Assembly (NCBI GenBank): GCA_934178475.1
Contig: CAKPQH010000001.1
Span: 186,001-250,000, forward strand
Length of the DNA stretch: 64,000 nucleotides
Source: an uncultured Clostridia bacterium
GTDB lineage: Bacteria > Bacillota > Clostridia > TANB77 > CAG-508
Direction of reading: 5' to 3'
Below the pieces are notes generated by a model, which was not told the origin of the DNA, made no database searches, and was given only the letters and a program-made list of their open reading frames with translations. A program made the position numbers and the translations under genes. Of the stretch, positions 55,054 to 64,000 are shown one piece after another; positions within the stretch are counted from its first letter, which is position 1, and each line of letters begins with the position of its first letter.

Positions 55054-55557
55054 TTAATTAACTTTTTTAATTTCATTACCATTAATTGCTTGATATATCG
55101 CATCATTCTCTTGACTTGTAAGTGTGTATGTTGATTTTCCATCAATTATTGGTTTAGCATAAATATTAGACATTTCTCTAGAATAAATACCATTTAAAAC
55201 AACACCGTTGTTTTTCTCATCTAGTAAAGCTAATGCAAAACTCAAATCACTACCTGTATCTTTATATGCATTATATCTAACAATTCCTATTTTTTGTGTA
55301 CAACCTTCAAGCTGACTACTTAAATCTTTACAATATTTCTTTACGTCTTTTATTTCCTTTTCTGTATTTTTTACTGTATTCATATATCTGTCTAAATCCT
55401 CTTTAAGGTCCTTTCCATCGCCAAGTTTTGTCATAAATTCTTTTCCGTTTTTTCTAATATTTTTTATTCTAACATTTCCTATAATTGAAATTATAACCAA
55501 TATTATATTCATAACAAATAAAATTATTAAAAAAGTATCAGATCTTATAAACTCCAA
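55054..55557 (-). CDS. DUF4446-type membrane protein of the parAB neighbourhood
   Basis: 167 residues: N-terminal membrane helix (about 8-28), coiled-coil stretch, then GIVRYNAYKDTGSDLSFALA and LLDEKNNGVVLNGIYSR, the DUF4446 core. It follows parB by 12 bp, the place such genes usually have in clostridia. Function unknown; membrane link to chromosome segregation is only suggested by position. Confidence 0.85.
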   Translation of the reverse strand: MEFIRSDTFLIILFVMNIILVIISIIGNVRIKNIRKNGKEFMTKLGDGKDLKEDLDRYMNTVKNTEKEIKDVKKYCKDLSSQLEGCTQKIGIVRYNAYKDTGSDLSFALALLDEKNNGVVLNGIYSREMSNIYAKPIIDGKSTYTLTSQENDAIYQAINGNEIKKVN

Positions 55558-55569
55558 TTATTTCGCCCC

Positions 55570-56415
55570 CTACTTAAGTAAACCTAATATTCTCTCTAAA
55601 TCATTATTTGATGTATATTCAATAACTATTTTTCCTCTTCTACGTCCTGCATCTACTTTAACTTTAGTTCCAAAGAACCCTTGGAAAGTATCTTCTATAT
55701 CTCTATATATTATTTCATATTTTTTATCAATTTCTGGATATACTTTTTTTCTATGTGCTTTACTTTCTGCTTGTCTTACAGTTTCATTGTTTTCAATCAT
55801 TCTTACCGCTGTTTTATACTGTTCATTTGGATCTGTAATAGACATCAATGCCTTACAATGTCCTTCTGTAAGTTTTCCCATTTTAGCAAATTCTAATACT
55901 CTAGGTTCCAAATTCAATATTCTAACACTATTTGCAATGCTACTTCTACTCTTTCCTAAAATCTTAGCAATTTCCTCTTGTGTCAATTTATAATCTTCCA
56001 TAAGAGCTTTAATTCCAGACGCCTTTTCGTAAGCTGTTAAATCTTCCCTCTGAATATTTTCTATTAAAGCTATTTCTTTATTCTTTTGATCATCATCATC
56101 TCTTATAATAGCTGGAATTTCAACAAGTCCTGCAATTTTAGCAGCTCTCCATCTCCTTTCTCCAGCAATAATTGCATAATATCCATCTTTTTCCGTAACA
56201 ACTATTGGTTGAATAACTCCATATCTTTTTATTGATGATGCTAAATCCTGAAGTCCATCCTCATCAAAAAGTTTTCTAGGCTGTTCTCTATTAGGTTCAA
56301 CATCTACTACCTTTAAATTTTTTAAAACATCATTTTCTTTTTGTTTTTCTTCATCAGCTATTGGCATTGAAAATAATGCATCTAATCCCTTTCCAAGTCC
56401 TGTCATCTTTGCCAC
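55570..56415 (-). CDS. parB: Chromosome-partitioning protein ParB (Spo0J)
   Basis: 281 residues. MTGLGKGLDALF near the start, the CTP/DNA clamp motifs IQPIVV and AGERRWRAAKIAGL, ENIQREDLTAYEKA and the HTH (LTQEEIAKILGKSRSSIANSVR) are all present. It binds parS sites near oriC. The start is GTG 56415; ATG 56406 is an alternative. It follows parA by 19 bp. Confidence 0.97.
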   Translation of the reverse strand: MAKMTGLGKGLDALFSMPIADEEKQKENDVLKNLKVVDVEPNREQPRKLFDEDGLQDLASSIKRYGVIQPIVVTEKDGYYAIIAGERRWRAAKIAGLVEIPAIIRDDDDQKNKEIALIENIQREDLTAYEKASGIKALMEDYKLTQEEIAKILGKSRSSIANSVRILNLEPRVLEFAKMGKLTEGHCKALMSITDPNEQYKTAVRMIENNETVRQAESKAHRKKVYPEIDKKYEIIYRDIEDTFQGFFGTKVKVDAGRRRGKIVIEYTSNNDLERILGLLK

Positions 56416-56434
56416 TTATAATCACTTCCTATCT

Positions 56435-57202
56435 TTATTTCTTTTCATTGATTTTTAGAAACTCTTTTGTAAATTTCTCATAACTTTTTGCACCTTTTGA
56501 ATGTGGATCATATATTGATATAGGCATACCATAACTAGGTGCTTCGCTTACTTTTACATTTCTAGGTATAACATTTTTATATACTTTATTCTCAAAGTAT
56601 CTTTTTACTTCTTTTACAACTTGATTTGACAAGTTTGTCCTAATATCATACATAGTAAGCAACGCTCCTTCTATGTACAAACTTTTGTTTAGATGTTTCT
56701 TAACTAATTCTATTGTACTTAAAAGTTGTCCCAATCCCTCAAGTGCATAATACTCACATTGTACAGGTATTAAAACACTGTCTGAAGCTGTAAAAGCATT
56801 AAGTGTAATTAATCCCAATGATGGTGGACAATCTATTAAAATGTAATCAAAATTTTCCTTAATTGCATCTAATTTTTCTTTCATTCTCTGTTCCCTTGAC
56901 ATCATAGAAACAAGTTGTACTTCAGCTCCTGCTAAATTTATATTTGAAGGACAAATTTTTAAGTTTTTAACTGCTGTATCTTGTATTATGTCTGTCGCTG
57001 GTGTATCTGCAACCAATAAATCATATGTTGATAATTCAGAATCTTTATCAACACCTAATCCACTTGTGGCATTTCCTTGAGGATCTGTATCTATTAATAA
57101 AACTTTTTTTCCCTTTTTAGCTAAAATTGTACTTAAATTTACCGTTGTTGTCGTTTTTCCAACTCCACCTTTTTGATTTGCTACTGATATTACTTTTCCC
57201 AA
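56435..57202 (-). CDS. parA: Chromosome-partitioning ATPase ParA (Soj)
   Basis: 255 residues. Deviant Walker A in NQKGGVGKTTTTVNLS, switch I LLIDTDPQGNATSGLG and ILIDCPPSLGLITLNA are clear. It acts with ParB on the origin region and on DnaA in Bacillus. GGAGGG precedes the ATG. The upstream gap holds parS-like sites. Confidence 0.97.
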   Translation of the reverse strand: MGKVISVANQKGGVGKTTTTVNLSTILAKKGKKVLLIDTDPQGNATSGLGVDKDSELSTYDLLVADTPATDIIQDTAVKNLKICPSNINLAGAEVQLVSMMSREQRMKEKLDAIKENFDYILIDCPPSLGLITLNAFTASDSVLIPVQCEYYALEGLGQLLSTIELVKKHLNKSLYIEGALLTMYDIRTNLSNQVVKEVKRYFENKVYKNVIPRNVKVSEAPSYGMPISIYDPHSKGAKSYEKFTKEFLKINEKK

Positions 57203-57406
57203 TTTGCTCCCTCCAATTTATATCAACTTTTGTAATATTTTATACTTAAATATAATATACAAAATTCCAATAAATGTCAATAGAACATCTCTATTTTTTT
57301 GTATTTTATTATTCTAACTATTAGTTTTATTTTTTTTGCTTTCATTTTATAATTTTTAGTTGTTTTTTTATGACAAAAATCGACAAAATTGTATTATTTT
57401 TCCAAT

Positions 57407-57486
57407 TGTTCCACGGATTGTTCCACAAAAGAACGGCTCGTTATCTCTTTCACACCAACGATTACAAAAAAAGCTTCCGTGGAACA
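57407..57486. promoter_or_regulatory. Cluster of parS-like half-sites upstream of parA
   Basis: TGTTCCACGGA (57407-57417) and its exact complement TCCGTGGAACA (57476-57486) enclose another TGTTCCAC (57419-57426). The Firmicute parS is TGTTCCACGTGAAACA, so each matches about one half. The gap (57203-57520) otherwise holds T-rich sequence and likely the parA promoter. Confidence 0.5.
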
Positions 57487-57520
57487 TTGACTTTTTTTAA
57501 CACGAAAACTTTTTACTTTT

Positions 57521-58249
57521 TTATTTTAATAATGGATTCTTTAAAGGCATCCCTGCTTTTCTTGGATATCTCTTATCTGTATATTGTTCTTTTTTTATAA
57601 TAACAATATTTCTTTCAAAATCAGAATCAGGTAAGATTATTTTTTCTACTTTTTCTATTTTTCCCCCTAAAGTTCTTATAGCAAACTTACTTTGATTTAA
57701 CTCCTCTTCAATGTTAGGTCCCTTCATGCAAATACAATATCCTCCAACATCAACTAAAGGAAGTAAATATTCTACCAAAACAGTTAAATTAGCAACGGCT
57801 CTTGAAGTAACTATATCAAATTTTTCTCTATATTTTTTATCCTTTCCTAAATCTTCTGCTCGTGAATGTATTGCTATAACATTTTCCAATTCTATTTTTT
57901 GGATAACTTCATTTAAAAAATTAATTCTTTTATTTAATGAATCTACTAAAATTACTTCATTTTTATTTTTCATTATAGCAAGTGGTATTCCAGGAAAGCC
58001 AGCACCAGTTCCTACGTCTGCAATCTTATCATTTTCTTTTATATACTTATATATAGTTAAAGAATCAATAAAATGTTTTAATATAATTTCATTTTTTTCT
58101 GTTATAGCTGTCAAATTGATCTTTTCATTCCACTCCAAAAGTAAATCCATATAAAGACTAAATTCATTAATTTCTTCATCATTTATTTCAACATTAATAT
58201 CTTTAGCTAATTTTTTAAAATATTCTTGTAATTCCTTTTCATTGTTCAT
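57521..58249 (-). CDS. rsmG: 16S rRNA m7G527 methyltransferase
   Basis: 242 residues. SAM motif IADVGTGAGFPGIPLAIM (about residue 72), then HSRAEDLG and VTSRAVANL, typical of RsmG/GidB. It follows mnmG, the usual order before parA. The C-terminal RYPRKAGMPLKNPL is the family tail. Confidence 0.96.
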   Translation of the reverse strand: MNNEKELQEYFKKLAKDINVEINDEEINEFSLYMDLLLEWNEKINLTAITEKNEIILKHFIDSLTIYKYIKENDKIADVGTGAGFPGIPLAIMKNKNEVILVDSLNKRINFLNEVIQKIELENVIAIHSRAEDLGKDKKYREKFDIVTSRAVANLTVLVEYLLPLVDVGGYCICMKGPNIEEELNQSKFAIRTLGGKIEKVEKIILPDSDFERNIVIIKKEQYTDKRYPRKAGMPLKNPLLK

Positions 58250-58298
58250 ATCTTTTTCTCCCTTTTATCCGCATTTTGTTAATTGTATGTGGATAACT

Positions 58299-60173
58299 TT
58301 AATTATTTTGTTTCATTTGCAAATATATTAATAAAACATTTATATCAGCTGGTGAAACTCCAGAAATTCTAGACGCTTGTCCTATTGAATTTGGTTTTAT
58401 CTTATCAAGTTTTTGTCTTGCTTCTAAACTTAAACCTTTAATATCTTGATATACAATATCAGAAGAAAGCTTCTTATTTTCCATTTTCTTAAACTTATTT
58501 ACTTGTTCTTCTTCCATTTTTATATATCCTTCATATTTTACTTGAATTTCTACTTCTTCCTTCTCTGCCACATCTAAAATTGGTCTTTCATTGTCAATTT
58601 CTCCCAAAGCTTTATAAGATATTTCTGTTCTTTTAAGTATTTCTGAAAGTTTAGAACCTGTTGATAATGGTGTAGTATTATATTTTTCTAAAAATTCATT
58701 TACTTCCTTTGTAGGTTTTACAACTGTAGATTTTAAACGTTGTATTTCTTTTTCAATATTTTCCTTTTTTTTCAAAAATCTTCCATATCTTTCTTCAGAA
58801 ATTAATCCAATATCATAACCAATTTGAGTCAATCTTAAATCTGCATTATCTTGTCTAAGCAGCAACCTATATTCAGCTCTAGAAGTCATCATTCTATATG
58901 GTTCATTTGTTCCTTTAGTAACAATATCATCTATTAAAACTCCTATATATCCTTGTGTTCTATCAAGAACAACTGGTTCTTTCCCCTTAATCTTTTGTGA
59001 TGCATTAATTCCTGCAATTAAACCTTGACATGCAGCTTCTTCATATCCAGAAGTACCATTAGTCTGTCCAGCAAAAAATAATCCATCAATTTTTTTATAT
59101 TCTAGCGACAACTTTAATTCTGAAGGATCTATACAATCATATTCAATAGCATATGCAGGTCTAGTAAATTCACAATTTTCAAGTCCAGGAAGAGTTCTAT
59201 ACATAGCTATTTGAACATCTTCTGGCAATGAAGAACTCATACCTTGTGCATACATTTCATCTGTATCTAATCCTATTGGTTCAATAAATACCTGATGTCT
59301 AGGTTTATCACTAAATCTTACTACTTTATCTTCTATAGATGGACAATATCTAGGTCCTGTTCCCTCTATTTTTCCCCCATATAATGGTGATCTATGTAAA
59401 TTTTCTCTTATTATTTTGTGAGTTTTTTCATTTGTATATGTAAGATAACAATCTTGTTGTTCAAATTCTTTTATTTTATCATCTAAAGAAAATGGAACAA
59501 GATTTTCATCACCCTTTTGGACTTCCATTTTAGAAAAATCTATACTTTTTCTATTAATCCTTGCAGGAGTTCCAGTTTTAAACCTTATTAAATTAACACC
59601 AATCTCTTTTAAACATTGTGACAATTTATTAGCTGGAAAAACTCCATCTGGCCCACTTTCTTGTGAAAAATCACCGATAAAAATTTTACCTTTTAAATAT
59701 GTACCTGTAGCAACAATAACAGCCTTTACTTTATAAATTGCACCAACAGAAGTTTCAATTGATTCGACCTTTCCATCTTTCAGATTAATTTTTGTGATTT
59801 CTGCTTGTTTAAGTTCAAGGTTTTTCTGTTTTTCAAGTGTATGTTTCATTTCCGCTTGATATCTCTTCCTGTCTGCTTGTGCTCTTAAAGAATGTACTGC
59901 AGGTCCTTTAGATGTATTAAGCATTTTAATTTGTATCATTGTTTTATCTATATTTTTTCCCATTTCTCCACCAAGGCAATCAATCTCTCTAACCAAGTGT
60001 CCCTTTGAACTTCCTCCTATATGTGGATTACACGGCATATTAGCAACAGCTTCTAAACTTATTGAAAAAACCAATGTTTTCATTCCAAGTCTGGCCGCAG
60101 ATAAAGCAGCTTCACATCCAGCATGTCCAGCACCTATAACTGCAACATCATATTCTCCTCCAAAATAACTCAT
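58299..60173 (-). CDS. mnmG: tRNA uridine-34 carboxymethylaminomethyl enzyme MnmG
   Basis: 624 residues. FAD-binding GAGHAGCEAALSAARLG at the N-terminus, NMPCNPHIGGSSKGHLVREI, FSDKPRHQVFIEPIGL and the C-terminal RISGVSPADINVLLIYL. Works with MnmE on wobble U34 of several tRNAs. GGAAA-type site before the ATG. About 237 bases follow mnmE. Confidence 0.97.
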   Translation of the reverse strand: MSYFGGEYDVAVIGAGHAGCEAALSAARLGMKTLVFSISLEAVANMPCNPHIGGSSKGHLVREIDCLGGEMGKNIDKTMIQIKMLNTSKGPAVHSLRAQADRKRYQAEMKHTLEKQKNLELKQAEITKINLKDGKVESIETSVGAIYKVKAVIVATGTYLKGKIFIGDFSQESGPDGVFPANKLSQCLKEIGVNLIRFKTGTPARINRKSIDFSKMEVQKGDENLVPFSLDDKIKEFEQQDCYLTYTNEKTHKIIRENLHRSPLYGGKIEGTGPRYCPSIEDKVVRFSDKPRHQVFIEPIGLDTDEMYAQGMSSSLPEDVQIAMYRTLPGLENCEFTRPAYAIEYDCIDPSELKLSLEYKKIDGLFFAGQTNGTSGYEEAACQGLIAGINASQKIKGKEPVVLDRTQGYIGVLIDDIVTKGTNEPYRMMTSRAEYRLLLRQDNADLRLTQIGYDIGLISEERYGRFLKKKENIEKEIQRLKSTVVKPTKEVNEFLEKYNTTPLSTGSKLSEILKRTEISYKALGEIDNERPILDVAEKEEVEIQVKYEGYIKMEEEQVNKFKKMENKKLSSDIVYQDIKGLSLEARQKLDKIKPNSIGQASRISGVSPADINVLLIYLQMKQNN

Positions 60174-60223
60174 TTTTTTAATTTCCTTTCTATATTTTAA
60201 TTTCCATTTTTTTCCAATTACAT

Positions 60224-60240
60224 TTCTTGTGGAACAAGAA
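60224..60240. promoter_or_regulatory. Palindrome with a parS-like core between mnmE and mnmG
   Basis: TTCTTGT-GGA-ACAAGAA, a 7-bp inverted repeat containing GTGGAACA, the complement of the parS half TGTTCCAC; 12 of 16 bases match parS when read on the minus strand. It lies in a 237-bp gap otherwise free of genes. Confidence 0.45.
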
Positions 60241-60410
60241 AATTTGTTTCATCTTTCAGTTTACATAATTGTAATGTTTTTAATATTTTATATATTTACT
60301 TTTATTTCTTTTGAAAATCGTCATATTTTAATTTTAGCTTTTTAATGATTAGTTTTATGTTTTGTATATATTTTTTTATTATTTTTGATTTTCGAGTGTT
60401 ATATATGTAA

Positions 60411-61790
60411 TTATTTTCCTAAACAGAATCTTGAAAAAATTTCATTAATAATCTCTTCTCCAATTTCTTCTCCTGTTATACCATTAATATCTGTCAAAAC
60501 ACTTCTTAAACTGATTTCTATAATATCTATAGGCATATTCTCATTTAAAGTTTTCTCTGCATTATTTAAATCATCTATAGCTTTTCTAATTAAATTTTTA
60601 TGTCTTTCATTTGTAATAATAACTTCATTACCTGCTGTAATCTGTTCTAATTCAAATAAATCCTTTATTTTCTTATATAAAATATCAATTCCTTCATTAT
60701 TTACTGCAGAAATTTTTATAATATCTCCTTGAAAATCCTTAAAACATTCATCTTTTTCATTTATTTTTGAATCTAAATCCATTTTATTTAACAATATTAT
60801 TGATTTTCTACTTTTAGCTAATTCTAAAATTTCCAAATCTTCTTGTTCTAACATTCTACTACTATCAAAAATAGCAATAATCAAATCTGCTTCCTCAGCA
60901 ATTTTTCTAGATTTATCAATTCCAATCTTTTCAATTACATCATTAGTTCTTTCTCTTATCCCTGCCGTATCTATAAGTTTCAATGGTATACCTTCTATGC
61001 TAACAAATTCTTCAATTGTATCTCTTGTAGTTCCTTCAAATTCAGTTACAATTGCTCTTTCTTCCTTTAAAATAGAATTTAAAAGTGAAGATTTTCCAAC
61101 ATTTGGCTTACCAATAATTACTGTTTTTATACCTTCTTTAATTATTTTTCCATTATCAAAAGTATTAACTAACTTCGTTAATTTATCTCTAATCTCTCCA
61201 AAATCCTTTTTCAAAGACTCTTCCGTAACCTCTGGTGTATCATTATCATATTCTGGATAATCAATTGAAACTTCTATATTTGATATTGTTGTCAATAGCT
61301 TATTTTTTATATTTTTTATCTCTTGTGCCAAAAATCCATTTAACTGCTTAATTGCCTCATTAGATTCCTTTTCTGTCTTAGAATTTATTACATCAATAAC
61401 AGATTCAGCCTGTGATAAATCAATCCTTCCATTTAAAAAAGCTCTTTTAGTAAATTCACCGGCCATTGCTATTTCTGCACCATTTTTTAAACATAAATCC
61501 AAAATCTTTCTAACAACAACTATCCCTCCATGTGAATTAATTTCACACATATTTTCTGTAGTATAACTTTTAGGTGCTTTAAAATATGACACTAATACTT
61601 CATCAACAATAGTATCTCCATCCACAATATTCCCATATTTAATGGTATAACCTTTTATATTCTCAATACTTTCAGAATGTTTTGGAACAAAAATTTTATC
61701 TAAAATATCAAATGCTTTTTCTCCACTCATTCTAACTATTCCAATCCCACCAACTCCAGGAGCCGTAGAAATTGCAGCAATTGTACTCAT
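60411..61790 (-). CDS. mnmE: tRNA modification GTPase MnmE
   Basis: 459 residues. N-terminal GIGIVRMSGEKAFDIL; G-domain motifs GKPNVGKSSLLNSI (P-loop, about residue 225), TTRDTIEEF, DTAGIRE and NKMD; C-terminal FSRFCLGK with the catalytic Cys. Partner of MnmG. Confidence 0.97.
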   Translation of the reverse strand: MSTIAAISTAPGVGGIGIVRMSGEKAFDILDKIFVPKHSESIENIKGYTIKYGNIVDGDTIVDEVLVSYFKAPKSYTTENMCEINSHGGIVVVRKILDLCLKNGAEIAMAGEFTKRAFLNGRIDLSQAESVIDVINSKTEKESNEAIKQLNGFLAQEIKNIKNKLLTTISNIEVSIDYPEYDNDTPEVTEESLKKDFGEIRDKLTKLVNTFDNGKIIKEGIKTVIIGKPNVGKSSLLNSILKEERAIVTEFEGTTRDTIEEFVSIEGIPLKLIDTAGIRERTNDVIEKIGIDKSRKIAEEADLIIAIFDSSRMLEQEDLEILELAKSRKSIILLNKMDLDSKINEKDECFKDFQGDIIKISAVNNEGIDILYKKIKDLFELEQITAGNEVIITNERHKNLIRKAIDDLNNAEKTLNENMPIDIIEISLRSVLTDINGITGEEIGEEIINEIFSRFCLGK

Positions 61791-61828
61791 ATAAACTCTC
61801 CTTTTTTATTTATATATAATTTTCACTA

Positions 61829-61879
61829 AAAAAGTCAAAGTTAGCTTAACCATTATTGATTAAATCTGAACTTTGACTT
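61829..61879 (-). terminator. Terminator after jag
   Basis: AAGTCAAAGTT pairs with AACTTTGACTT across a 26-nt loop, with T6 following on the minus strand, 22 bases past the jag stop. Confidence 0.8.
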
Positions 61880-61900
61880 CTGATTTTTTTCGTTATTAAA

Positions 61901-62602
61901 TTATTTTAAAAAGATTACAACCTTTCTTCTTGGTTCTTCTCCAACACTTTTTGTTGAAACTTTTTCATTATCTTGTAATTTAGAATGTATAATCTTTCTT
62001 TCATATGCCTTCATAGGTTCAAGTGTTACAGATTTTTTACTTCTTATAACTCTTTGTGCCATTTTCTCAGCTAAATCTTGTAATGTCTTTTCCCTTTTCA
62101 CTTTATATCCTTCTATATCAAGGATTACTCTTATTCTATCTTCTTGTGTCTTGCTTGCAACTGAAGATAAAATATTTTGCATAGCATATAAGGTTTCTCC
62201 TCTATACCCTATCAAAAAAGCAATATCGTCACCATTCATAGAAATATCTAAACCTCTGTCATCCTTAGATATCTCATAATTAACTTCAACTTTTAAATCT
62301 GTAATTAACTTATCTAAAAAATTTTTTACATTTTTTTCTGCAATATCCAATTCCTCTTTTGATATTTTTTTATGTTCTTTTTTCTTCAATTCATCATGTT
62401 TTTCACCATGTTCATTAACATCTTCCTTTAAAGTTAACTCAACTTTAACAACTCTTGGTGCTAAAATACTAAAGAAACTCTTTTTATCTTCTTGTTCTAA
62501 AACTTTAATAAAAACTTTATCTTTTGATACTTTTAAAGTTTTTAAACCATTTTCAATAGCTTCATTAGTAGTTTTTCCTTCCACCACAATAGATTTAGCC
62601 AT
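61901..62602 (-). CDS. jag: RNA-binding protein Jag (KhpB)
   Basis: 233 residues: Jag-N (SIVVEGKTTNEAIENGL), charged linker, KH domain with GYRGETLYAMQNILS and R3H domain (AYERKIIHSKLQ). The ATG 62602 follows GGAGG 9 nt upstream and overlaps the end of yidC by 8 bases. It is thought to bind RNA and act with YidC-linked functions. Confidence 0.95.
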   Translation of the reverse strand: MAKSIVVEGKTTNEAIENGLKTLKVSKDKVFIKVLEQEDKKSFFSILAPRVVKVELTLKEDVNEHGEKHDELKKKEHKKISKEELDIAEKNVKNFLDKLITDLKVEVNYEISKDDRGLDISMNGDDIAFLIGYRGETLYAMQNILSSVASKTQEDRIRVILDIEGYKVKREKTLQDLAEKMAQRVIRSKKSVTLEPMKAYERKIIHSKLQDNEKVSTKSVGEEPRRKVVIFLK

Positions 62603-63560
62603 TTTTTTCTGCCTCCTCTTTTTCATCATCATCTTTTAAAACCATATCAAAAACAAATCTTTCAACAATCATAAGTATATTATTCATAAACCAATATAAC
62701 GCAAGTCCTAATGGTGCAATATAAGCTATTGATACAGACATTATTGGCATCATCCAAGACATCATTTTATTTGTATCTTCCATTGCATCATATGCTTCTT
62801 CTTTTTTCTCCTCATTTCCATCAGTTATAAGTTTTGCATCATTTTTATTTTTCTTATTTTTTACTGATGTTGTGTATTTAATTGAAATAAAAGAAGAAAT
62901 TACATATAAAACTGGAATAATCAATACTTTCCAATCATTTATATTATCCTTAGGGACTTTACTTAAATCAATTCCCAACAAATCCATATTTATATCTAAT
63001 TGCTCTTTATTTTCCTTAAAAATCTTTAAATTATCCTCGTTGTTTTCTACACCGCTTTCTGCATTTTCTATTTGTTCTTCACTTACGGATTCTCTATTTT
63101 CGAGATTTTTTGAAAATCTAATAATTGCAATTTCAGGATAATTGTTTGACACATTTTCTTGTTGACTAACAACTTGTTTCATCTGTTCAATTACACTTTC
63201 ATCCATCTTTTCCATATATGTCAAAGGTGATTTTACTAAATAGAAAATAGAAAATAACAATATAATTTGAACAATTGAACTTAAGCATCCTGAAAGAGGA
63301 CTCATATTTTCACGTTTATATAAAGCCATTATTTCCTGATTTGCTTTCTCAGGATCATTTTTATATTTAAATTGTATTTGCTTCATTTCATTTTGAATTT
63401 TAGAATTTTTTTTCATTGCTTTTTGTTGCTTTATAGATAATGGCAACATTAAAAGTTTTACAATTATAGAAAACAAAATCATTGCTAATCCATAATTTTT
63501 ACACAATTCATATAAAAAATTCAAAACATAACCAAACAAATTAGCAAAAAAAGATAACAT
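62595..63560 (-). CDS. yidC: Membrane protein insertase YidC/Oxa1
   Basis: 321 residues with four to five helices. NYGLAMILFSIIVKLLMLPL, KKNSKIQNEMKQIQFKYKND and MSPLSGCLSSIVQIILLFSIF are the YidC core, and a hydrophilic loop of about 100 residues with many Glu/Asn lies before the last helices. No lipoprotein Cys is seen. It lies between yidD and jag as in most Firmicutes. Confidence 0.96.
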   Translation of the reverse strand: MLSFFANLFGYVLNFLYELCKNYGLAMILFSIIVKLLMLPLSIKQQKAMKKNSKIQNEMKQIQFKYKNDPEKANQEIMALYKRENMSPLSGCLSSIVQIILLFSIFYLVKSPLTYMEKMDESVIEQMKQVVSQQENVSNNYPEIAIIRFSKNLENRESVSEEQIENAESGVENNEDNLKIFKENKEQLDINMDLLGIDLSKVPKDNINDWKVLIIPVLYVISSFISIKYTTSVKNKKNKNDAKLITDGNEEKKEEAYDAMEDTNKMMSWMMPIMSVSIAYIAPLGLALYWFMNNILMIVERFVFDMVLKDDDEKEEAEKNG

Positions 63561-63576
63561 ATTATCCCTCCACTTT

Positions 63577-63795
63577 TTATTTTAATGGATCATAGCCACC
63601 TTTAGAAAATGGATTACATCTTAAAATCCTATAAAACCCTAAGCATAATCCTTTGATACATCCATATTTTCCAATTGCTTGTTTAGTATATTCAGAACAA
63701 GTTGGATAATATTTGCACCTTATATTTTTAGACTCAAACCATATTGAAACATTGTTCTGATACCAAATAATCATATTTATTAAAATTTTTTTCAT
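63577..63795 (-). CDS. yidD: Membrane protein insertion efficiency factor YidD
   Basis: 72 residues with the family core IRCKYYPTCSEYTKQAI and FYRILRCNPFSKGGYDPL. It lies between rnpA and yidC, its conserved location. Confidence 0.96.
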   Translation of the reverse strand: MKKILINMIIWYQNNVSIWFESKNIRCKYYPTCSEYTKQAIGKYGCIKGLCLGFYRILRCNPFSKGGYDPLK

Positions 63796-63829
63796 TTTTT
63801 ATATTCGATTTCTCTTTTTTATATTACTT

Positions 63830-64000
63830 TCAAACCATAAGTTTAGAATTTTTTAAAATACTTACCATATCTTTCTTTATGTCTGAAAAATTCAACTCTT
63901 TATAATTAAAATTTCTCTTATTAACTAAAAAAACCACACTATACCCGTCTTCAATATTGTTTTCTATAAGTTTGTAACTTTCTCTAATTAATCTTTTTAT
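63830..64000 (-). CDS. rnpA: Ribonuclease P protein component, 5' end outside window
   Basis: C-terminal 56 residues. The IKRLIRESYKL segment is the RnpA RNA-binding motif (usually NR.KR..RE). VVFLVN follows, and the protein ends KNSKLMV. The start, and rpmH and dnaA, should lie to the right. Confidence 0.9.
   Translation of the reverse strand: MKRLIRESYKLIENNIEDGYSVVFLVNKRNFNYKELNFSDIKKDMVSILKNSKLMV

Overview
The window is a very AT-rich chromosomal segment from an endospore-forming Clostridia-type Firmicute. The evidence is the strong AGGAGG-type ribosome binding sites, the spore genes (SpoIIR, SpmA/SpmB, YpeB, GerM-type, GerS-like, an alpha/beta-type SASP) and the Gram-positive envelope genes. 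The right edge carries the conserved origin-flanking string rnpA(partial)-yidD-yidC-jag-mnmE-mnmG-rsmG-parA-parB, so oriC/dnaA should lie just beyond base 64000. Most genes are on the minus strand, the leading strand for a fork moving left from that origin. Naming a genus from sequence alone is not possible; an uncultured gut clostridium is a reasonable guess.

Layout. 1-2.6 kb: partial HD-GYP protein, NdoA/MazF without an adjacent antitoxin, GerS-like anchored protein, and a complete sortase that begins at a non-standard ATA. 2.8-8 kb: upp, then hydrolase-murF-ddl facing a VanX-type D,D-dipeptidase. 8-12.3 kb: unplaced protein, SASP, ypeB, a UgtP-like glycosyltransferase, and a small protein amid AT-rich pentanucleotide tracts. 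12.5-16.9 kb: recR-ybaB-dnaX-SRP RNA, membrane protein-tadA-tRNA-Arg, short AbrB-like protein. 17-26 kb: small HTH regulator, phosphoglucomutase and UDP-sugar pyrophosphorylase, spoIIR, murA, WalJ-type hydrolase, spmAB, abrB. 26-36 kb: rsmI, trmN6-like, GerM-type and VanW/YoaR-type proteins, a 1,418-residue double-ATPase dehydratase activase, a membrane J-protein. 36.5-39 kb: ABC exporter.

39-54.4 kb is the most unusual part: a type IV secretion-like locus. Four tandem VirB2-type pilin-like proteins have their own promoter and two strong terminators. They are followed by a second unit: PrgI/VirB3-like protein, a split VirB4 (N-terminal domain and ATPase as separate overlapping genes), a VirB6-like membrane protein, two membrane-anchored proteins with a possible VirB8/TcpC-like domain, a large multi-domain wall hydrolase broken by a frame change, and a third anchored protein. 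No relaxase, coupling ATPase, integrase or replication gene is in the window. The locus sits between two tRNA-Ser genes and an ABC transporter, about 10 kb from the origin. It therefore looks more like a resident secretion or surface apparatus than a complete conjugative element.

How the genes fit together: murA, murF, ddl, the D,D-dipeptidase, UgtP-like transferase and UDP-sugar enzymes build or turn over the envelope. yidC/jag/yidD and SRP RNA insert membrane proteins. mnmE/mnmG, rsmG, rsmI, tadA and trmN6 modify RNA. parAB and dnaX/recR/ybaB handle the chromosome. The spore genes are scattered among them.
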